Under the pieces are notes generated by a model. That model made no database searches and had not been told where the DNA came from. It saw nothing but the letters and a program-made list of their open reading frames with translations. Position numbers and translations under genes: made by a program. From Mesocentrotus franciscanus (lineage: Eukaryota; Echinodermata; Echinoidea; Camarodonta; Strongylocentrotidae), in assembly GCA_037976565.1 (NCBI GenBank), contig CP137667.1:31796459-31860458 (forward strand): DNA of 64,000 bases, written 5' to 3'. Shown piece after piece: positions 41,401 through 52,600 of the stretch; position 1 is the stretch's first letter, and each line of letters starts with the position of its first letter.

Positions 41401-44400
41401 AAACTTATGTGAACTGCAAACATTTAAGTGTGTGTTGAGCGTGATTTGATTATGGTTGTAGCACGGATCCGAATATGATCCGATCAAGAAATTTGTGAAA
41501 GTAACAAACATCAAACCCTATACCCAAACATAACCCTAACCTAAAACATAGTCTGTAGGCAAAGGCTCTAGTTTGACACTTATTACAATTCTCATAGCCT
41601 TGAGCCAAGCCTTCGATTAAGCGGGCGCAGGGCGCAAATTTGCGATCATAAAACCACCAATTGCGCCCATAATCATCTAAAACTAGACGGCAAGGCGCAA
41701 GTGTTTTCCGTGAAAATGCGCCCATAAAATATTAGGACAGAAAAAATACACGAATCACCAAACAATTGCACGCACGAGCTCTCTACTAGCTTATTTAGTG
41801 TGCATTTCTTGAGGCGCAAGTGCTTGAAGTGAAAATGCGCCTGTTGTTACTATATAGGCTAGCGCACGTACGTACGTTCATGCGCGATCGCTAGATATAT
41901 ACTAGCTAGATGGTGCTGTGGCGCACGCACGTACGTACCTACAAATGTTTCGAAGGATCAAGAAAACAAATCGTCAAATGGAGAAATAAACAAGCATTCA
42001 AATAGTCATTAGAGATCTGTCAAGGTTTGTTTATAGAGTCTAGGTCTAGTTTATTATTTCATCTCAAATAGAATTTAGAATTCTCTTATTGACAAGTTAA
42101 GAACACCTACGATGTTCTCGATCGTAGTTACTTTCATTTTGCCAGCAGCCGACCTAGCGGTGTTTTGGCAAAACGCTAGCCGGCCAGCTTCCCACCGCGA
42201 AGCATTCGAGTCCTGGTAACAGACCGTTCATTTTCTGCCGAGAGTGTGGCGGAAGGTTTGTGTGTGAGGTGCGATTTCGATTTGGGATAGACTTGCAAAG
42301 TCCTTTTGACTTTCGATGTTCGTGAAATTGACGATTTACTTATTCATTTGCTCATCAATAATTTTAGTTACTTTAAAATACTGTTTAATGTGCAAGTTGA
42401 TGTTCTTAATCAATCTTTCCTGTTGATCACATTAACTTAGATTAAAAAGTTATTATTTATTAAATTGATCCATTATGAAATTAACATTGTATCTTTGAAC
42501 TTATTTAACTTTTTTAATTGGTTGTCATTATGATTATCTGTTTTTGGAAAATTGCCCCTTGTTCTTAAGAAATTGCCCCTTGCTCTGGTAAATCCCCGTG
42601 AGCAAGGGGCAACTTTTAAAAATAAATTGCCCCTTGCTCCTGGCTGCTTAATCTAAGGCTTGCCTTGAGCACAGCTTAGCTCTGTCAGTATCTGGGTCCT
42701 TTTTGTCCAGAGTAATTAAAGTAGAGAGCCTATGTAGTCTGCCATCAGCATTGTCTCACACCACAGAGACTGACAGGGGTTTGTGACTGCAAACAAGTCT
42801 CTGGTTGTGTCCTGAGTAACTAAAGTACAGAGCCTATGTAGTCTGCCATCAGCATTGTCTCACACCGCAGAGACTGTTACCCACAGCGACTCACAAGGGC
42901 TTGTTCCTGTAAACATGGTCCATGCTGCAAACTACCTAAAACCTAATTGTAACCCTTACCCTAGCACTTAAACTTTTATGAAATAAAGCATGAAGCAATT
43001 GTCACTGCAGGAAATGTCAAAGCAACTTTTCTTGTAACATCCATTCTGGTAGAGGCAGCAATGCATGCAACACTGTACCTAACACCAGCCCTAGACCTAA
43101 ACCTAAATTTAAACCCTATAGCAACCCTCAACCAGACCCTATATCTTCGACAAAATAAAGCAAGGAGCAAGTATCGCCACCACAAGATAAGATGTCAGAG
43201 CACCGCTCCTTTTAACATACCTTCTGGTAGAGGCAGTAGGGTTACCGCAGTGCTGATACGACTTCCACCCAGACTGACCAGGTGAGGGCGCTCTGACTGG
43301 ACCTTGAGAGCCCGCCCCGTTTCCGACAGCTCAAGAGACCCATCCTAAAAGAAATGAAAGGAAAACAAAAATATAAAGATTTTGTTTTACCTTGTTCAAG
43401 AAGATGGAAAAAAACAGGACACCTGAATCTATTCCTGTAATTTAGATAACAATCTTCATGATCAGTAGATGTTTTCAGTGACATTTTTGTCTTCTTTTAA
43501 GTCATCTATTTGGTGCCATAAAGGCATTAACTACGTGTAAAAGTAATGAATTAATGCTTTTGTGGCTACAAAGAAATGAAAGGTTCTATTAAATGACAAT
43601 TCGACATTTTCTCACGATGCAAGACAAATATCGAATTATGGGCAACAAGACAAACAGTGAAGGAAGTATGGCTGAAATTTGTAAATACACTGTAATTACA
43701 GAAAATGTAGGCTTTATTATCTGTTGTCAAAAAGGAGAAATAGAAATAGAGGGGACCATTAGAGCTTAAATAGACAAGATGATGATCATTTAGCTTGGGA
43801 CGACTTTCAAATATCTGTTTTTTCATACAGTCCATGAATTGATGTAATCTCACTTGAAACCACTGCTAATCTAACAGTTTCAATTGAAAACGTATTGAAT
43901 GGCAGCTTTAAAGAGGGATACATGATAATCTGAGAAGAGAGGGAGGGAGGGAGTGAGGAGGGAGGGAGAGATTGAGGGAGGGAGGGAGAGAGGGAGGAGG
44001 GAGGGAGGGAGTGAGGGAGGGAGGGAGGGAGAGAGTGAGGGAGGGAGGGAGAGAGAGGAAGGGAGGGAGGGAGGGAGAGAGGGAGGGAGGGAGGGAGGGA
44101 GGGAGGAGGGAGGAGGGAGGGAGGGAGGGAGGAGGGAGGAGGGAGAGGGAGAGAGGAGGGAGGGAGGGAGGGAGAGAGAGGGAGGGAGGGAGGAGAGAGG
44201 GAGGGAGGGAGGGAGAGAGTGAGGGAGGGAGAGAGAGAGAGGGGAAAGGAGAGAGACAGAGGAAAGGAGAAAGAGAGAGAGAGAGAGGGGAAAGAAGAGA
44301 GAGAGAGAGAGGAGAGGAAAGGAGAGACAGAGAGGAAAGGAGATAGAGAGACAGAGAGGAAAGGAGAGAGAGATAGGAAAGGAGAGAGAGATAGGAAAGG

Positions 44401-46643
44401 AGATAGAGATAGGAAAGGAGATAGAGATAGGAAAGGAGAGAGAGAGAGAGAGAGAGAGGAGAGGAAAGGAGAGACAGAGAGGAAAGGAGATAGAGATAGG
44501 AAAGGAGAGAGAGATAGGAAAGGAGATAGAGATAGGAAAGGAGATAGAGAGACAGAGAGGAAAGGAGAGAGAGATAGGAAAGGAGATAGAGAGACAGAGA
44601 GGAAAGGAGAGAGAGATAGGAAAGGAGAGAGAGATAGGAAAGGAGATAGAGAGACAGAGAGGAAAGGAGAGAGAGATAGGAAAGGAGAGAGAGATAGGAA
44701 AGGAGATAGAGATAGGAAAGGAGATAGAGATAGGAAAGGAGATAGAGAGACAGAGAGGAAAGGAGAGAGAGATAGGAAAGGAGATAGAGAGACAGAGAGG
44801 AAAGGAGAGAGAGATAGGAAAGGAGAGAGAGATAGGAAAGGAGATAGAGAGACAGAGAGGAAAGGAGAGAGAGATAGGAAAGGAGAGAGAGATAGGAAAG
44901 GAGATAGAGATAGGAAAGGAGATAGAGAGACAGAGAGGAAAGGAGAGAGAGATAGGAAAGGAGAGAGAGATAGGAAAGGAGAGAGATAGGAAAGAGAGAG
45001 AGAGAGAGAGAGATAGGAAAGGAGAGAGAGATAGGAAAGGAGATAGAGAGACAGAGAGGAAAGGAGAGAGAGATAGGAAAGGAGAGAGAGATAGGAAAGG
45101 AGATAGAGATAGGAAAGGAGATAGAGAGACAGAGAGGAAAGGAGAGAGAGATAGGAAAGGAGAGAGAGAGATAGGAAAGGAGAGAGAGATAGGAAAGGAG
45201 ATAGAGAGACAGAGAGGAAAGGAGAGAGAGATAGGAAAGGAGAGAGAGATAGGAAAGGAGAGAGAGATAGGAAAGGAGATAGAGAGACAGAGAGGAAAGA
45301 GAGAGAGATAGGAAAGGAGAGAGAGATAGGAAAGGAGATAGAGATAGGAAAGAGAGAGAGAGAGAGAGAGAGATAGGAAAGGAGAGAGAGATAGGAAAGG
45401 AGATAGAGAGACAGAGAGGAAAGGAGAGAGAGATAGGAAAGGAGAGAGAGATAGGAAAGGAGATAGAGATAGGAAAGGAGAGAGAGAGAGAGAGAGAGAG
45501 ATAGGAAAGGAGAGAGAGATAGGAAAGGAGAGAGAGAGAGAGAGAGAGATAGGAAAGGAGAGAGAGATAGGAAAGGAGATAGAGAGACAGAGAGGAAAGG
45601 AGAGAGAGATAGGAAAGGAGAGAGAGATAGGAAAGGAGATAGAGATAGGAAAGGAGATAGAGAGACAGAGAGGAAAGGAGAGAGAGATAGGAAAGGAGAG
45701 AGAGATAGGAAAGGAGAGAGAGATAGGAAAGGAGAGAGAGATAGGAAAGGAGATAGAGAGACAGAGAGGAAAGGAGAGAGATAGAAAGGAGAGAGAGATA
45801 GGAAAGGAGAGAGAGATAGGAAAGGAGATAGAGAGACAGAGAGGAAAGGAGAGAGAGATAGGAAAGGAGAGAGAGATAGGAAAGGAGAGAGAGATAGGAA
45901 AGGAGAGAGAGAGAGAGAGAGAGATAGGAAAGGAGAGAGAGATAGGAAAGGAGATAGAGAGACAGAGAGGAAAGGAGAGAGAGATAGGAAAGGAGAGAGA
46001 GATAGGAAAGGAGATAGAGATAGGAAAGGAGAGAGAGATAGGAAAGGAGAGAGAGATAGGAAAGGAGATAGAGAGACAGAGAGGAAAGGAGAGAGAGATA
46101 GGAAAGGAGAGAGAGATAGGAAAGGAGAGAGAGATAGGAAAGGAGATAGAGAGACAGAGAGGAAAGGAGAGAGAGATAGGAAAGGAGAGAGAGATAGGAA
46201 AGGAGAGAGAGATAGGAAAGGAGAGAGAGAGAGAGAGAGAGATAGGAAAGGAGAGAGAGATAGGAAAGGAGATAGAGAGACAGAGAGGAAAGGAGAGAGA
46301 GATAGGAAAGGAGAGAGAGATAGGAAAGGAGAGAGAGAGAGAGAGAGAGAGAGATAGGAAAGGAGAGACAGAGAGGAAAGGAGATAGAGAGACAGAGAGG
46401 AAAGGAGAGAGAGATAGGAAAGGAGAGAGAGATAGAAAGGAGAGAGAGATAGGAAAGGAGAGAGAGATAGGAAAGGAGATAGAGAGACAGAGAGGAAAGG
46501 AGAGAGAGATAGGAAAGGAGAGAGAGATAGGAAAGGAGAGAGAGAGAGAGAGAGAGATAGGAAAGGAGAGACAGAGAGGAAAGGAGATAGAGAGACAGAG
46601 AGGAAAGGAGAGAGAGATAGGAAAGGAGAGAGAGATAGGAAAG

Positions 46644-46675
<32 letters not shown>

Positions 46676-49600
46676 GAGAGGGAGAGCAGGAAAAGAAACA
46701 AGTAGTTGAGGTCACAGCAACAATCCAAACACTTAAACATACTTACTAATCATAACATAACAAATTCTTATTTCCTCATTTCAAAATCAAATGAATTAGA
46801 TTTGTTTACTGACTATTGAGATATCTAATACAGACAGAATACCCAACCCTCCTACACAATGACATCCATATCAGGAAATTGAGAACGAGTGCTCTTAAGT
46901 TGAATGCGATTGTTTGGCATGGAATACTGAACACAACTATGGTTTCTAGTTGTATACGCTCCAAGTTTTTTTTAATATCTTAATTAAAAATATGGAATGG
47001 TATAATGGTCAGAGTAATTAGGAGAAATAATTAGATGAAAAATATATGCCAAGCCTTTGATCTGAAATATAAGCTATACCCTTAACTAACATCTTAATGA
47101 GAATATCAGTTGAGGACTATAAACAAATAAACATAAATCCGCATTAAAGTTAGAACCTCTTTTGCATTATAAATAGTATTTTCCATTACAATTAACCTGT
47201 ACTAAATCTTGATACAAATCTTTAAAGCAGAAACTGTCCATAAAAGAATATTTGATATCAAACATATAGAGAATCATAGGTGTCAGAAACATGCCCTTTT
47301 TATGGATAGTATGTTATTAAAGATCATTATATGTAAAATCATAAACTTTTGCAAATTGTTAACAACAATTTTCAAGGCAAAAACTAGATTTAGTTGTGAT
47401 TGAATCGTTTCACGGCATGAAGAAACTTAAGGAAAACTCAACCACTTGTGACATTTGTGAATATTTTGCGTGCGTGAAAGCCTCTGGTTTTAGAAAATTC
47501 TATGAACCAAGTGTTCTGTGGTTTTATACAAAGGATAACAATTTGTAGGTGTGAGGTTCAAGACTCAACTGGGTAAATTGTCGTTAACTTATAGTATGAT
47601 ATCACAGCTCATTTTTATCTTTATGAACCAGGAGTTCAGTGGTTTTAGCAAAAGGACCACAGCTGGTAGGTCGGAGGTTCAATTCTCACTTGAACAATCT
47701 CCTTCAACTTCAATTACACGTTGTCAAAGCTCATTCTTATTCTCTGAACTTAAGGTTCAGTGGTTTTAGTAATGGACCCACGTTGGTAGGTTCAGGGTTC
47801 AATACTCACCTGGATAATCTTCTGGGTCCGTTTGAGACTGTCCTCCCAGTTATTGCTCATCCTGAGTTCATTGAGTTCCTCGCTCGTCAAAACATGATCC
47901 GTCACGATCAGTTCAGTTGTTTGCATATTCTGGATAAAAAATAAAAATGAGAGAAACAACAGGTTATAGTTAGGAAACTTGAGCGCTGTTAAATGGGTTA
48001 CAAGTTGAATGAACCCTTTACTTGCTTTGATCAACAAATGGAACAAACAGTGCATTGCCACAATCAACTTTTGTCACACACACAGTGTACATGTATAATA
48101 CACCCCAAACAATGCGGCAGTCGAAGGCTTTGATCCATGATGAAGAAAGAATCAATATCGATAGATTTATTTAGCAAATAATAGGATCAAGATCAACCAA
48201 TTCTAGATTCAAATGGACCATGTACATGTACATGTAAGAACATCCTGTCTGTTATTGGACCATATAAGTCTTGTCTTTATAGTTCTCTGCCCTTCCTTTG
48301 TGACGACTTAGGACTGATTCGGAGTCGTTTCTTTCCGATGTTCAAGTTGCAGATCGGTAGCAAATATAGTTATTTATCTATTTACATATTTATTTCAGCA
48401 GGGTTGCCTTTTCAGTTAACAAACTGCTATCCCTGAGGGCTCTGCACAATAAAAACAATGTATATGTTTTATAAAATATTTACAAACACAATAAGTACAA
48501 ATTGAGCGCATAATATTTTGATCTGATAGATACACAACTGCAAAAACTCAAGTACACACAAAGATCTAAATGGCAACTACAAATTCTTGCAGAATGAGTC
48601 TTTTAATAGTTGAATGTGATTTCTACACAATCCACTAAAAATGACCATCAAAGGTTAAACTTGGCAACCCTAAGGAACAGTGTTGACTGCCTGGCTGGCA
48701 AAGTAAACAAAATAATACGCAAGAGGCTTACCATAATTATAAATACATCTCTTGATGTGTATTATCATAATCTTTTTGTGAGCCCTATATAGAATGACAT
48801 TGAACATGGAGAAGTATTAATACCAGTACGTCCCATTCACTTTTGACAATAACAAACAAACAGCAACAATTACACAACAATAACAACAACAACAACAGGA
48901 TGAAGTAATTTGATGTACTTCAGGTTAAAAATCTCTTTCCCTTCCTCCTACTCCAAATGATGATATCACTATTCCCTGCATTTGCAATCTTCAACGAGGA
49001 ATAGAGGACAATGTAATATTTCATGAACATTTAATACTACATAGCTAGTTTCATAATCATCCTATCCTACAAAAAAATACTAATTTTCTTCCTTATTTGG
49101 TAAATTTCTCAGGTATTTACTAATCAGTCATGTTAAGAAGCTCCCAAGTTTCATGAAGTTGGCAAGACATCTTTAAAATCTTTCTACTTATTTTGGCAAA
49201 AGCATAATTTGGCATATTTTACTGTTTACACTATCTGATTAATTATTCAGCATATTTTGCCCACCTGAAAGATTCATACACTTTCCCCCATACTTTTGAT
49301 TTTAAACAAACTTCTTACATCAGGTGTTGACTAGATAACACTGGCAGGAGCCAAGAGAAGTGCACTCTTGTTATTACATTTCATAATGTAGCTCAAGTGA
49401 TTCCTAAAGAAAACAACACTGTTTTATATGGATGATGTGCTAATGAAAAGCAGAATATAAACCTTTATCAATATCATTATGGCAATTGAGAGGCATACAA
49501 GGGCTATTATTTTTTTACTAATGGACTGATTGATCGATATCGATTGATATCAAATTGCAATCAATTTCAATCAATGACAACTGTTGATATAAGACAGGGC

Positions 49601-52600
49601 CTTGTATGTATTGCATAATCTAACAGTCACATGACCTCATCACACTGTCACATGACCCTAATCTTTGCTACCAGACCAAAACATTTCCTGGCTAGTGCAC
49701 CTCATTCTAACGGACCGTGTCTTCGAGCATTCCTCAGGAAACGGCCGCACTTCAAACTGTCCCTTCACCTGTTGCCACAGCGACACAGGTTGCTAGGCAA
49801 CGCCATGTAAACGCATTCGCTTCCCGGTTGTTGGCTCTGAATCGTTTTGGGGACGGAAGGAAGCGGTGGGCCTAAGATTTTAATTAGCCTAATTATGGTT
49901 GACTTAGATTTGGGCCTGCAGGTGAACCGTTATGGGAGCATAGTTTCCTTTGTTCATTAAACTTCTTCAATTTCATTAGCAGAACTCAAGAACATTATGC
50001 CGCAATCTTACGTTGCAGATTTTGTGAACTGTCTATAGTTTCAGGAATTTTTTTTGTCCTCATGACTTTTTCCCAGAATTGTTGATGTTCTGTACTCAAG
50101 AACACTTTGCCTCAATCTTACATTGCAGATTCTGTAAACTGTCTAAAGTTTCAGGAACTATTTCACAACTTTCTCAAACTTTTGAAAAGGAAATTGTTTA
50201 TGTTTTGAGCTCCAGAATATAATGCCTCAATCTTATATTGCATATTCTGTCTATATAACTGTCTATAATTTCAGGAATTTTTTCCTTCAACTTCTTCAAC
50301 TCAAACCTTAAAATGTTTCTATGTGTTGGTTGCCACAAACAGTTTGCAATTAACAGTATGTATTTAGAAATCTTTGTCTCATTCTTGTATACTTGAACAC
50401 ATGTAAGCCTGTTTGTCCATTCTAAAGTATTTGCTACCTATAGATGAAGAAGAATTACACAAATAAGAACAGATTTATCAAGAAATACTTGTTACATCAA
50501 CAGAATGGCAAGTAAATCATAGTCCAACAAGGATATTCTCCACTTGCTTTTATAGGGGTCTGCTAAATTTACATTTACTTCAAGAAGACTTAAATGATTG
50601 AAATCTATCTGAACTATAATGATGATGACAAATGGAAATTTTATCATGGAATATTCAAAATTAATCACTAATCTGCTTTTCCAAGAGTTAAAAATAAATG
50701 ATCCATCCACTCCAATGGCTCCTGATATTTCATGTGGGTCACGATGATGACTGAACTGTTGAACTTGAACTATATTTCACTGCCACTGTTCAATGACTCA
50801 ACGTTGTACATCTTCTGTGCAGCATTAATCACAAAATGTTTAGAAGCTATCAAACACATGACACCACAAGGAGGGAACAATATAAATCCCTGTAAAATGT
50901 CAAAACAGAAGCAGACCTGTTCACACCAGAGGAAACTGAATCGGAACTCGTTTATAGAAACATGGTATGAAGAATAGATGTATAGCATAAAGGTGTTCAC
51001 ACTGGATAACAACATTAAGAAACATCGCAAACAGAATCATTGCATAGTAGAAGGGGTGTACACATGAATAGAAAGTACCGAGTATAGAACATCGCACAAC
51101 GAAACTAGTTTGAAGAGGTTATTAGACATATGCATGTATTTAATGTCAGTTTAGATGATTTTAATGACAGTTTAGATGACTTTAATGACAGTTTAGATGA
51201 TTTTAATGACAGTTTAGATGGTTTTAATGACAGTTTAGATGGTTTTAATGACAGTTTAGATGATAGCTGGCCAATCAGCAGTGCCTGCTCACAATAATCC
51301 CCATCATGTTACACAATTTTAGTATGATGCAACATTTACATAAAAAGTGGAACCAGGTTTTTTGTCCACTTTCTGTATGAAATGATATTTAAACCTCCAT
51401 TCTGCTATACAATGTTTCATTGTGCATTTGTTTACACTTTTCGTTATATATAATGTTTCATCATATGATGTTTTGTTATTCAATTATACGTTATACCATG
51501 TTTCGTTATACCATGTTTCATTACACAATGTTTCATCATACAATGTTCAGATTAGAACAAATATTACTCATTATAATCATAAAGCCACTGGGTTTTCCTA
51601 TAAATATATGATGAACTTTCCCAGGTTGAACGGGAGAGTTAATCTCCACAAACCTTCAAACAGAAACAGAAGCAAGTCGAAATCACATTTTCACTAATTC
51701 TAGCCGCTTAGTCAGAGGTTAATCATACCCTAAATTAGGATGGGAGATTTCATCTACGTCAAAGGCAGAAGTGTTTGTGAGATGAGGACGAGATGAGTAG
51801 TTTTGAGGTTATGGAGTTTGGTGACTGTTTTGTTATATCTGATGATCATAAAACAGATGAGGAAACAACTGCCCAAACTCTTGTTGGCATTCTTTGTTTT
51901 TTAGAAACAAAATTGGCAGTTTGTAGAAATAAAATTGGCATGATTTTCATGTGTTGTCAAAAAATGGGTTGGGACAACTTGGCTTGGTAGATTTATCTCA
52001 AAGGTTATACCCTCTGTCTACGTTTCGAGGTTCTGGTATTATTTTGGGGGACTGTTCTGATATTCCTGATATAGGTGAGGAAACAGCTGCCCCCCCAAAA
52101 AAAAAAAAAAAAAACCTTTGTTGGCTTTCTTGTGGCTTTGTAGAAATAAAATGGGAAAGTATGGTTTGCAGAATGAACTCTAAAATGATGGCAGAAACTT
52201 CAAAGGTAGTGAAAATAGCCAACAAAAGAGGATAGTAATTAGTACATACATCTCCAAGGCTATGAGGAGAACTGGGCATGAAAATCTCAAAATAAGAGCT
52301 GCAAAAACCCATATAAAAACCAAAGATCTTTTGCAAACAACATCGATGATCTATCTCCCTTCTGATGAAGAAGATATAAAAGATCTCCTGAAGAAAACAT
52401 AAAGAGAGCCATTATTATCAGCTGAGAGTTTGTTGGCATATTGCCATCTGGAACCGGGTCCCTGTTTCATCAAACTTGTTATCAAGAACAAGTGCTAGAT
52501 TTCTATGACAAATTTACTTTCAGCTAATCAAATGCCACGATTTCAGTAGCTTATAACAGTTAATGTAACTTGTGTATTGATAACATGTTTTATGAAACAG

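Larger units (their letters stand above)
20084..43220 (-). other. PHLDB intron 3 (inflated by the duplication)
   Basis: In a corrected assembly this intron would be about 12 kb. It carries a GATGGT microsatellite, a 123-bp tandem repeat, family C and D foldback elements, hairpin-family copies, a SINE and a GA microsatellite, each twice because of the duplication. Unique sequence at 40320-43220 holds palindrome-rich and duplicated segments listed separately. Confidence 0.75.
43345..47809 (-). other. PHLDB intron 2, dominated by a polypurine minisatellite
   Basis: Contains the hairpin-family element 43510-43571, the purine tract 43937-46686 and the decayed donor-region repeats 47501-47809. AT-rich sequence at 46690-47500 has nothing recognised. 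Confidence 0.8.

Noticed and set aside
43807..46740. Long minus-strand reading frames of 977 and 935 codons (Ser/Leu/Pro) and a plus-strand Arg/Glu/Gly frame
   Set aside because: They are pure translations of the polypurine minisatellite. All frames stay open because the repeat lacks stop codons.
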